Shown: positions 23,933 through 31,279 of the stretch, piece after piece
Position numbering within the stretch: the stretch's first letter is position 1
Layout: each line of letters begins with the position of its first letter
Source of the DNA: Candidatus Thalassarchaeum betae
GTDB lineage: Archaea > Thermoplasmatota > Poseidoniia > Poseidoniales > Thalassarchaeaceae
DNA: 33,825 bases
Assembly: GCA_022448665.1 (NCBI GenBank)
Contig: JAKUUO010000012.1
Location: forward strand, 7,305-41,129
Direction: 5' to 3'
Translations under genes and position numbers: made by a program
Notes under the pieces: generated by a model
Database searches by the model: none
Told to the model about the DNA's origin: nothing
What the model saw: only the letters and a program-made list of their open reading frames with translations

Positions 23933-24457
23933 ATGACGGTTGACAGAGATGAGCTGCAGCACATCGCACAACTCGTTGAGGCCAACCGCGAGCAGATGCA
24001 GGCTATCGAGCGGCAGATTCACCAGCTCGAAGCCATCAGAATCGAGCAGATTCAAGCCATAGAGGCTTTGTTGGCAATTCCTGAGGACGGCGTTGAAGGC
24101 GCCATGATCCCCCTCGGGTCCGGTGTCCAGATAGTCGCAGACATCGCTGCTGACGCTGGTGCAGTGATCGACATCGGCAGCCGGGTGCAGGCCGAACGCA
24201 CGCGTGAAGAGGCCGCGGAGACTCTCGGTAAGCGCAGCGAAGAACTAGTCGCAATCATCGAGAGGATGAAATCTGAGTTCGATGATTTGGAGAACAGTAC
24301 GGTGGCCCTTGCCCAGAAGTTCAACGAGAGCATAGAGGAGATACAGTCTGAGGCACCGGAAAATGAGGAGCCTGTTCGTAAGGCATCAGGGGGCACTGGG
24401 TCCGCTGCGCGAGGAAGGAAGCGCAAGCGCGGCACCGACCTGACTCTCGACGACTGA
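23933..24457 (+). CDS. pfdA: Prefoldin alpha subunit
   Basis: 174 residues from ATG 23933. Two long coiled-coil arms flank the beta hairpin with AMIPLGSGVQIVADI near residues 56-70, the segment that forms the hexamer platform. With beta subunits it makes the jellyfish-shaped chaperone that holds unfolded proteins for the thermosome. The C-terminus has an unusual ~25-residue basic, glycine-rich tail (GSAARGRKRKRG). An in-frame GTG at 23909 would add 8 residues, but the ATG fits family N-termini better. It lies 8 bases before ftsY, the pair being a common archaeal arrangement (often with rpl18a/LX nearby, as here). Confidence 0.92.
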   Translation: MTVDRDELQHIAQLVEANREQMQAIERQIHQLEAIRIEQIQAIEALLAIPEDGVEGAMIPLGSGVQIVADIAADAGAVIDIGSRVQAERTREEAAETLGKRSEELVAIIERMKSEFDDLENSTVALAQKFNESIEEIQSEAPENEEPVRKASGGTGSAARGRKRKRGTDLTLDD

Positions 24458-24465
24458 GGTATTGC

Positions 24466-25743
24466 ATGGGCCTGTTCGACCGCTTCAAGAAGCGCTTCAA
24501 GAAGAGCGCCGAGGAAATCACAGTCGAGGAGGACTCCGTGGAGGCCGAGCAGGCTTTGGAAGAGAGGAGAGAGCTCATCGAGTCTCTTGAGGACTCGAAA
24601 CCCACTCCCAGCCCCGCCCCTCAAATGGTTGAAACCCAGGCCGAAACAGGCGAGCAGTGGGATGATTTCGATGAAGAGCCCGCCGTAGATCCTTTCGCCA
24701 AGCCATTGGAGCGCAAGGAGCGCAAGAAGGCGAAGAGAGCTAGTTCCGTGGAGAAAGCGGCTAAGACTCCTGAGAAGAGAGAGCGAACCCCCAAAGACAG
24801 GATGGAGAGCACCACAGGGCGAAAACTGGTCGCCTCTGGCCCGGCGAAGATCGAGATCGACTTCGGTGACTCTGCTTCTCCCACTGGAGGACGGGTCATT
24901 TCAGGGAGCGAGAAACTCAACAGAATCATGGAGGAACTAGAGGAAGAGTTGCTGTCTGCCGATATGGCGCAGAGCGCCGTCGAGGAGGTTTCCAGAACTC
25001 TGAAAGCAACCCTCATTGGAAGCAGGATATCGACTCGAAAGAAGCTCGAGGTAGTCATCGAGGAAGCGCTCACAAACGCACTTCTGAGACTCTTGGAAGC
25101 CGGTTACTGGGATTTCGACAAGACCGTGCAGTCGTTCATCGACGCCGGGACCCCCGTCACGATAATGTTGGTAGGTGTGAACGGCACCGGCAAGACCACC
25201 ACATGTGCCAAGATAGCCCACAGGCTCTCCCAGCAGGGCCACTCGGTGGTTCTGGCCGCCTCTGATACCTTCCGCGCGGGCGCCATCGACCAACTGGCCG
25301 CCCACGCCGAGCGCCTCGGGGTCCGCTGTATCCGCAGCCAGAGGGGCGGGGACTCCGCCGCTGTTGCCAGAGACGCCGTGGAGAGCGCCAGGGCCCGCGG
25401 CGAGGACATCGTGATCATCGACACGGCAGGCCGGATGCAGAACAAGGTCAACCTGATGGAGGAGTTGCGCAAGGTGCACAGGGTCTCAAAACCCCATCTC
25501 GTACTCTTCGTCGCAGATGCGCTGGCTGGAAACGACGCTGTCGCTCAGGCAATCGAGTTCCAGCGCATGCTCAGCTTCGACGGAGCAGCCCTATGCAAAC
25601 TCGACACCGACGCCAAGGGCGGTGCTGCCTTGTCGATAGCCCACGCCACAGGCCGTCCCATAGTGCTCGCCGGCGTCGGACAAGGCTACGACGACATGAT
25701 TCCATTTGATCCGGAATGGTTCGTCAACTCCATTCTTGAGTGA
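24466..25743 (+). CDS. ftsY: Signal recognition particle receptor FtsY
   Basis: 425 residues. Residues 1-~150 are an acidic/basic, disordered N-terminal A-like region beginning MGLFDRFKKRFKK, an amphipathic membrane-binding helix. The NG domain follows: G1 GVNGTGKTT at 237-245, DTFRAG at 267-272, G3 DTAGRM at 319-324 and G4 KLDTDAKGG at 378-386. FtsY binds the SRP-ribosome complex at the membrane and reciprocally activates GTP hydrolysis to hand the nascent chain to Sec. GAGGT lies 6 bases before the ATG at the pfdA stop, so the two genes are coupled. All GTPase motifs are intact. Confidence 0.96.
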   Translation: MGLFDRFKKRFKKSAEEITVEEDSVEAEQALEERRELIESLEDSKPTPSPAPQMVETQAETGEQWDDFDEEPAVDPFAKPLERKERKKAKRASSVEKAAKTPEKRERTPKDRMESTTGRKLVASGPAKIEIDFGDSASPTGGRVISGSEKLNRIMEELEEELLSADMAQSAVEEVSRTLKATLIGSRISTRKKLEVVIEEALTNALLRLLEAGYWDFDKTVQSFIDAGTPVTIMLVGVNGTGKTTTCAKIAHRLSQQGHSVVLAASDTFRAGAIDQLAAHAERLGVRCIRSQRGGDSAAVARDAVESARARGEDIVIIDTAGRMQNKVNLMEELRKVHRVSKPHLVLFVADALAGNDAVAQAIEFQRMLSFDGAALCKLDTDAKGGAALSIAHATGRPIVLAGVGQGYDDMIPFDPEWFVNSILE

Positions 25744-25799
25744 TTGCACTACAGGCAACCGCGTCGTTCTTGAAGCGCGGCGCATACGTGCACCTGAAG

Positions 25800-26480
25800 A
25801 TGTCGAGCGAAGAGGCACCCTTGGCCCTCGTGGTGGTCGGGAACCCCACCACAGAAGGCCGGATACGCAGCATCATGAAACACCAGGGATGGCGCACGGA
25901 GATTTGCGGCGACGGAGACAAAGCCGTCGATGAATTCGTCAGACTGCGCCCCGATATGGTAATCATGTCCTTGGATCTTCCTTCGATGGACGGACATATC
26001 GCCGCGCTTGAGATGAGAGAGACTGATTACAGTGCCAGGATCACCATCGTTACCAGCAGAACCGGCAAGGAGAAAGCCGAGGACGCCGCCTATTCCACGG
26101 GTGCTGTTGGCGTACTTGTGACTCCTTTGACACAGTCAGTTTTCGACGAACAGTGGGATTCTATGATGGGCGATATTCCAGAGGCTCCAGGCCTCTCTGA
26201 CCTCGACGAGCTCTATCCGGAGGCGGAAGAATCGGAGATGCCGTTACTCCCTCCAATGCCTCCTATGATGGCGCCGGTGCCTGAGGCGGTGGAGATGCCA
26301 CTCGCTCCCTTGCCTGAAGGTGAAGAAGCCGGACTCGCGGAAGAGAAGCCACCGAGGAAGAAACTCGGCTGGTTCGGCAGAATCCTGCTTCTGATCATCA
26401 TAGGAACTGCCGTGGGTGGTGCATACGTAGCAATGTACGGCTTCCCGGAGGAACTGCCGTTCGAGCTCCCCTCGTTCTGA
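25800..26480 (+). CDS. Membrane-anchored degenerate receiver (REC-like) protein
   Basis: 226 residues from ATG 25800. Residues 8-125 align with the CheY-like receiver fold: strand LALVVVG, strand PDMVIMS, LPSMDG and VTS all fall at canonical positions. The key residues are lost: the acidic pair is G14-N15, the phospho-acceptor position is S57 and the lysine before proline is T108. It therefore cannot work as a normal phospho-switch. Residues 126-190 are an acidic Pro/Met/Glu-rich linker, followed by a basic patch (PPRKK) and one membrane helix (WFGRILLLIIIGTAVGG) near the C-terminus. An upstream in-frame TTG/ATT region would add ~20 residues. It directly follows ftsY, and its stop abuts that of pyrF. 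Confidence 0.72.
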   Translation: MSSEEAPLALVVVGNPTTEGRIRSIMKHQGWRTEICGDGDKAVDEFVRLRPDMVIMSLDLPSMDGHIAALEMRETDYSARITIVTSRTGKEKAEDAAYSTGAVGVLVTPLTQSVFDEQWDSMMGDIPEAPGLSDLDELYPEAEESEMPLLPPMPPMMAPVPEAVEMPLAPLPEGEEAGLAEEKPPRKKLGWFGRILLLIIIGTAVGGAYVAMYGFPEELPFELPSF

Positions 26481-27275
26481 TCAACGCTCCAGCAGGGCGT
26501 TCCACGAAGCCTTGGCATAAGCAGCAGCAGCAGCAGCAGGGGCCTCGGAGCCGTGGATGCCAGAGCCTACGATAATCGCATCAGCGCCGGCCTTGATGGC
26601 ATCCGCGGGATGGCCGTAGCGCTGTCCCAGCGCACCTTCGGTGGCTGAGAGATTCACCCCAGGAGTCCAGATCATCTTGCTGTCTCCCACTCGCGCACGA
26701 AGGGACGCGATCTCTTCGGGCGAGCTGCCGTTGCCGATGTAGCCGAGCACATGTGGCGAGGCTGTTCCGGTTGCGATGGTCTCGGCTGTGTAATCATCGG
26801 AGAGCAGGTTCCCCCGACTCGACATCTGCGCGAGAAGGAATATGCCACCAATCCTCTCGACCTCGTCCCAGCCGGCTGCGATGCCATCGATGATGTCCGG
26901 CCCGGAGACGCGGTGAGCGGTGACGAGCTCGGCCCAAGAGCGGATGTCGTAGACACCACCCATCTGCGTCTGGGAGACTTTGCCGATATCCGCGAATTTC
27001 CGATCCTCAAAGAGCATCAAATCGTGTGACTGAGCGGCTTCGACCACTTTCTGCCAATTCTCAGGGGAGAAATCCTCCACCATATCGACATGCGTCTTGA
27101 GGGCAGCGACGTGAGCCCCGACCTGGTGTATCAGCCGGACCAGTTCATCGACTGTTCCCAAATCCGCCGCGAGGACCACCAGCGTACCCTTCTCAGCCGC
27201 CGTCTCCATGAAGCGATGAGCCAGTGGATGAGCACAACCGCGCCATCTCGCGCCCCATGCCTCTTCGACTCGCAT
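26481..27275 (-). CDS. pyrF: Orotidine 5'-phosphate decarboxylase, eukaryote (URA3) type
   Basis: 264 residues. The catalytic set is D38 (LAADL), K60 (ALKTHVD), and LFEDRKFADIG with D91, K93 and D96, plus the C-terminal WTPGV and IIVGSGI phosphate loop. Motif spacing and residue numbering closely follow yeast Ura3, including the N-terminal HPLAHRFMETAAEKG region. Most archaeal enzymes belong to a shorter group with DLKxADI. It makes UMP from OMP, the last step of de novo pyrimidine synthesis. I chose ATG 27275 over a GTG-type start 30 bases up, since it reproduces the Ura3 length. The C-terminus has a short alanine run from a (GCA) repeat. It is divergent from purSL with 111 bases between starts. 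Confidence 0.93.
   Translation of the reverse strand: MRVEEAWGARWRGCAHPLAHRFMETAAEKGTLVVLAADLGTVDELVRLIHQVGAHVAALKTHVDMVEDFSPENWQKVVEAAQSHDLMLFEDRKFADIGKVSQTQMGGVYDIRSWAELVTAHRVSGPDIIDGIAAGWDEVERIGGIFLLAQMSSRGNLLSDDYTAETIATGTASPHVLGYIGNGSSPEEIASLRARVGDSKMIWTPGVNLSATEGALGQRYGHPADAIKAGADAIIVGSGIHGSEAPAAAAAAYAKASWNALLER
26521..26540. repeat. (GCA)n trinucleotide microsatellite in pyrF
   Basis: Six tandem GCA units plus a G on the plus strand, coding for an alanine run (AAAAAA) near the C-terminus of PyrF. Replication slippage could vary its length without a frameshift. Confidence 0.8.
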
Positions 27276-27330
27276 CGAACACGCTCGCCGCCAGCCCTCT
27301 CTCAAGCCTTTCCCTCCACTCCGCTTGAAT

Positions 27331-27345
27331 CAGGCCTGCGGCCTG
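27331..27345. promoter_or_regulatory. Palindrome between divergent pyrF and purSL
   Basis: CAGGCC-TGC-GGCCTG is a perfect 6-base inverted repeat around a 3-base centre, in the 111-base space between the two start codons. It could be a regulator operator for both genes or a small RNA hairpin; no regulator gene is nearby. Confidence 0.35.
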
Positions 27346-27373
27346 CGCCGCTTTGTTCATGGACGGTCGGCAA

Positions 27374-27380
27374 GGGAGGA
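27374..27380 (+). promoter_or_regulatory. Shine-Dalgarno site for purSL
   Basis: GGGAGGA sits 6 bases before ATG 27387 and fixes this start. The open frame extends 297 bases upstream, but that stretch overlaps pyrF and the palindrome. Confidence 0.7.
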
Positions 27381-27386
27381 TGCACG

Positions 27387-30300
27387 ATGAGCGGTAGCCC
27401 TCCCGTTCACTTCGTCGAGGTGACGACACGAGCCCTAGAGGGCTTGCCCGACGCGCGCGGCGACAGCGTGCGCAGCATGCTTGCCGCCGACCACGGCATC
27501 GAGGTAGGCGATGTTCGGGTTTCGCTGGGATACCAGGTTCAGGCCGAGATGACGCCCGAGCAGATCGAGCGCACCGTGTATGACCTGTTCGCAGATCCGG
27601 TGATTGAGCAGGCCTCGTGCAACGGTGCGTTGTTGGGGATCACCGGGATATTCCCCTCCACTCCTGAGGCAGCCATCCAAGTCGGTTTCAAACCCGGAGT
27701 CACAGACAACGCCGGACAAGCAGGCCTAGATGGGCTGCTGACTCTGTACCCTAAACTCAGAAACGCTGCACAGGTCGCCACCTCGCGGACTTACATGTTC
27801 TGGGGTGTGCCAGAGGAAATCGAACTGTCTCAGCTGGCGAACACTCTACACAACCCGATGACCGAGCGTTGTGCGTACGCCGATGCCGATGATTGTGCAG
27901 GCGGGCGCTGGCCATCATTGCCCTTCCCCGCCCGCCCGCCAGCCGTCTTCGCAGAGCCAGCGGTAATCAACCTCGAAGTCAACGACGAGGAACTACAGGA
28001 GATCAGCCAGACCGGGCTGCTCGCGCTCAACCTCAACGAGATGCACGCGATCCAAGCGCACTACAGGAGCCCAGAGGTCAGAGCGGTCAGGGAGGAGCTG
28101 GGCCTTCCTCCCAACGCACCGACGGACGCAGAACTAGAGTGTTTGGCGCAGACCTGGTCGGAGCACTGCTCGCACAAGATTTTCGCTGCACTCATCAATC
28201 ACAAGGACAACGAGACCGGGCGGACCAAGCAGATCGACTCGCTGTTCAAGACCCACATCATGAGCCCGACACTCGACATCCAGAAGGAGGTCGACTGGCT
28301 TCTCAGCGTCTTCCACGACAACTCCGGGGTCATCGCTTGGAATGACGACTGGAGCCTTTGCATGAAGGCGGAGACCCACAACTCGCCCTCCGCCCTCGAC
28401 CCCTTCGGAGGAGCGATAACAGGCATCGTTGGCGTCAATCGGGATATCCTCGGGACGGGGCTCGGCGCTCGCCCCATAGCCAACACCGACGTGTTCTGCT
28501 TCGGTCCTCCGGACTACAACGGCAAGCTACCAAGGGGCCTGTTCCACCCTTCGAGGGTGTTCAGGGGCGTGCACTCGGGAGTCCGCTCTGGCGGCAACGA
28601 GTCGGGAATCCCAACAGTCAACGGAGCCATGGTCTTCGACGAGCGGTACATCGGCAAGCCGCTGGTCTACTGCGGTACTGTCGGCATCATGCCGCGCAGG
28701 CTGGCTGACGGGCGAGAGAGCCACGACAAGACCCCCGCTCCTGGTGATGTCGTCTACATGGTCGGAGGGCGCGTCGGCAGTGACGGCATTCACGGAGCGA
28801 CCTTCTCGAGCATGGAGTTGACCGAGGAGAGCCCGAGCTCTGCTGTCCAGATTGGCGACCCCATCACCCAGAAGAAGATGATCGACATGATCCTCGAAGC
28901 CCGTGACGACGGGATAATTCAGATCATCACAGACAATGGCGCCGGGGGCCTGTCGAGCAGCGTCGGCGAGATGGCAGAGCTGACCAACGGCGCCGACATC
29001 GACCTCTCAGTCGTCCCTCTCAAGCAAGCGGGCCTCTCACCTTGGGAGATACTCGTTTCAGAGTCTCAGGAGCGCATGACCGTAGGTGTTAGACCAGCGG
29101 ACTGCGCGGCATTCGAAGCACTTGCTGAGCTACATGAGGTCGAAGCCACAAACATCGGCGAATTCACCGATTCAGGCGCATTCGTAGTGCGTTTCGGACA
29201 GACCCCCGTCGCTCACCTGCCAATCTCGTTCCTCCACGATGGGTGCCCGCAGCTGCAACTCGAATCCGAGTGGACCCCACCCGTTCACGACACCATGGTC
29301 CCACCTCAGACTGACGCAGCCGGGATGGGCGGCGTCTTGGGCCGACTGATGGCTAGACCGAACGTCGCGAGCAAGGAGTGGTGGGTTAGGTCCTACGACC
29401 ACGAGGTCATCGCCCAGTCAGTCATCAAACCGTTCTGCGGCATCAACCACGATGCCCCCGGCGACGCCGCAGTCATCGCCCCCATCCACGGGGGGACCCA
29501 AGGGACGGTGATATCGAATGGGATAGCTCCGAGGTATTCGGACATCGACACCTACTCCATGGCGGCGGCATGTGTCGACGAGGCGTTGCGCAACGCGGTG
29601 TGCGTTGGCGTTGACCTCGACATGATAGCAGGCCTCGACAACTTCTGCTGGCCCGATTCCGTCGAATCCGCCAAGACTCCTGACGGACGCTACAAACTAG
29701 CGCAGTTGGTCCGTGCTAATCAGGCCATAGACGATGTATGCAGAGCCTATCGACTGCCTTGCATCAGCGGCAAGGACTCGATGAAGAACGACGTGACGAT
29801 GTACGGGGAGAAGATCAGCGTCCCACCTACAATCCTGTTCAGTCTCATCGGCAACCACGCCGATGTTCGTAAGGCAGTCTCAAGCGATTTCAAGAGCGTC
29901 GGAGACCATATCTACCTCCTCGGAGAGACGCATCAGGAGCTCGGGGCGAGCGAGCTCGCGTTCTTGTTCCGTGACGAGTGTTCTGGCGGCATCGGTGGCG
30001 AGATCCCGCGCATCAATCCCGAACGCAACCTCGCGATGTACCGTGCGCTGACTTCAGCGATGTCCGAAGGTCTCGTGGTAAGCGCCCATGACTGCAGCGA
30101 CGGCGGCCTCGCAGTGGCCCTGGCGGAGTGCTGCTTCGGAGCCGATTCAGGAGCGTCCGTGGACATCTCAGGACTCGAGAGCGACCGCAGCCATCTGGAT
30201 GAGTGGGGTGCGCTGTTCGGAGAGAGCATGGGGCGCATCATAGTCAGCGTCTCCCCTGGTGATTCAGAGGGGTTCTCCAAAGCGATGGGGGGCAACTCAT

Positions 30301-30428
30301 GCACTCTCATCGGCATGGTCGGAGAAGGCGACGACATCATTGTCTGCTCTGGGGAAACCGAGGTATTGAGAGCCTCCATGAGCAAACTCAGAGAGTCTTG
30401 GCAAGGCGCTCTCGGGGGTGGTGCTTGA
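27387..30428 (+). CDS. purSL: FGAM synthase, PurS-PurS-PurL fusion (PurSL)
   Basis: 1013 residues. Residues ~8-75 (FVEVTTRALEGLPDARG...) and ~97-162 (IQVGFKPGVTDNAGQ...) are two PurS-like repeats, each ending in a D/N-P motif. The PurL catalytic part follows from ~240: SEHCSHK at 258-264, KAETHNSPSALDPFGGAITG at 327-346 (ATP site) and DNGAGGLSSSVGEMA. It converts FGAR to FGAM in de novo purine synthesis using ammonia from PurQ. PurQ is a separate gene starting at the overlapping TGATG, so the enzyme is a two-subunit PurSL/Q complex rather than the classic PurS/L/Q. All active-site motifs are intact. Confidence 0.93.
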   Translation: MSGSPPVHFVEVTTRALEGLPDARGDSVRSMLAADHGIEVGDVRVSLGYQVQAEMTPEQIERTVYDLFADPVIEQASCNGALLGITGIFPSTPEAAIQVGFKPGVTDNAGQAGLDGLLTLYPKLRNAAQVATSRTYMFWGVPEEIELSQLANTLHNPMTERCAYADADDCAGGRWPSLPFPARPPAVFAEPAVINLEVNDEELQEISQTGLLALNLNEMHAIQAHYRSPEVRAVREELGLPPNAPTDAELECLAQTWSEHCSHKIFAALINHKDNETGRTKQIDSLFKTHIMSPTLDIQKEVDWLLSVFHDNSGVIAWNDDWSLCMKAETHNSPSALDPFGGAITGIVGVNRDILGTGLGARPIANTDVFCFGPPDYNGKLPRGLFHPSRVFRGVHSGVRSGGNESGIPTVNGAMVFDERYIGKPLVYCGTVGIMPRRLADGRESHDKTPAPGDVVYMVGGRVGSDGIHGATFSSMELTEESPSSAVQIGDPITQKKMIDMILEARDDGIIQIITDNGAGGLSSSVGEMAELTNGADIDLSVVPLKQAGLSPWEILVSESQERMTVGVRPADCAAFEALAELHEVEATNIGEFTDSGAFVVRFGQTPVAHLPISFLHDGCPQLQLESEWTPPVHDTMVPPQTDAAGMGGVLGRLMARPNVASKEWWVRSYDHEVIAQSVIKPFCGINHDAPGDAAVIAPIHGGTQGTVISNGIAPRYSDIDTYSMAAACVDEALRNAVCVGVDLDMIAGLDNFCWPDSVESAKTPDGRYKLAQLVRANQAIDDVCRAYRLPCISGKDSMKNDVTMYGEKISVPPTILFSLIGNHADVRKAVSSDFKSVGDHIYLLGETHQELGASELAFLFRDECSGGIGGEIPRINPERNLAMYRALTSAMSEGLVVSAHDCSDGGLAVALAECCFGADSGASVDISGLESDRSHLDEWGALFGESMGRIIVSVSPGDSEGFSKAMGGNSCTLIGMVGEGDDIIVCSGETEVLRASMSKLRESWQGALGGGA

Positions 30429-31243
30429 TGGTAGGTAAGCCACGGGTCGCTGTCATCTCCGGTTTCGGCATCAACTGCGAGCTGGAGACCATGGCGGTCT
30501 TCGAGATGGCAGGAGCATCGGCGGACAGGGTACATGTCAACCGGCTGGTCAGTGGTGAAGTGAGCCTCGAGGATTACCAGATCATGGCTGTCCCGGGCGG
30601 TTTCTCGTTCGGAGACCACCTCGGCAGCGGGCGCCTGATGGGCAACCGCCTCCGATTCGGGCTCCGCGAGCAGGTGCTGGAGTTCGTCAGGGCCGGCAAG
30701 CCCGTGATCGGCATCTGCAACGGCTTCCAGGTTCTCATCAAGATGGGTCTTCTCCCGGGCGACGACGAGGTCAGCCTGACCCAAACCGCCTCCCTCGCAC
30801 TCAACGACAGCGGTCACTACGAGGACAGGTGGGTGACCCTCGAGTTCGATTCGAACAGCCCCTGCATCTGGACGAAGGGAATGGATCGCATCCGCGTGCC
30901 TGTCCGGCATGGGGAGGGCAAGTTCGTCACCGACGACGCCACCCTCCTTGACAAGTGGGCCGCATCGGGCCAGCTGGCCGTGAGGTACGTCGACCCCGAA
31001 TCGCAGTTCCCCTCATCTTCGGACGAGATTCTGCCCTACCCGACCTCGCCCAACCAGAGCTGGCGCAACATCGCGGGGGTGTGCGACCCCTCGGGCCTCG
31101 TGTTCGGACTGATGCCGCACCCAGAGGCCAACCACTCGACCTGGCTGGGCGCCACCTGGACCAGAGAGGATGGCAAGCACGGAGAGGGGGAGGGCATGGC
31201 GATTTTCCACAACGCGGTGGAGTACGCCACTTCTAGGATGTAG
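30428..31243 (+). CDS. purQ: FGAM synthase glutaminase subunit PurQ
   Basis: 271 residues of class I glutamine amidotransferase. The nucleophile is in GICNGFQ (near residue 97) and the His/Glu pair in PHPEANH near 233. PGGFSFGDHLGSG near 56 is the PurQ-specific loop. It releases ammonia from glutamine and passes it to PurL. It starts at ATG 30428, sharing one base with the purSL stop, so translation is coupled. Length exceeds the ~225 of classic small PurQ because of inserted segments (SPCIWTKG and SSDEILPYPTSP regions), as expected for the PurQ that pairs with PurSL-type partners. Confidence 0.95.
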   Translation: MVGKPRVAVISGFGINCELETMAVFEMAGASADRVHVNRLVSGEVSLEDYQIMAVPGGFSFGDHLGSGRLMGNRLRFGLREQVLEFVRAGKPVIGICNGFQVLIKMGLLPGDDEVSLTQTASLALNDSGHYEDRWVTLEFDSNSPCIWTKGMDRIRVPVRHGEGKFVTDDATLLDKWAASGQLAVRYVDPESQFPSSSDEILPYPTSPNQSWRNIAGVCDPSGLVFGLMPHPEANHSTWLGATWTREDGKHGEGEGMAIFHNAVEYATSRM

Positions 31244-31259
31244 GATAAGCCCCTTATCC
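31243..31259 (+). terminator. Hairpin immediately after purQ
   Basis: GGATAAG (31243-31249) and CTTATCC (31253-31259) form a perfect 7-base stem with a CCC loop, beginning at the last base of the purQ stop codon. No T-run follows. It may protect the 3' end of the purSL-purQ mRNA, or be an operator for the next gene, whose GTG lies 20 bases on. Confidence 0.45.
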
Positions 31260-31279
31260 ACAACCCCACACGCATTTCC

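Noticed and set aside
27090..27386. Upstream extension of the purSL frame by 99 codons
   Set aside because: It overlaps pyrF antisense and lacks family similarity; a strong ribosome binding site precedes ATG 27387.
29933..30910. Minus-strand open frame of 325 codons over purSL and purQ
   Set aside because: Antisense to conserved catalytic sequence of both enzymes; long only because stops are rare in that frame.
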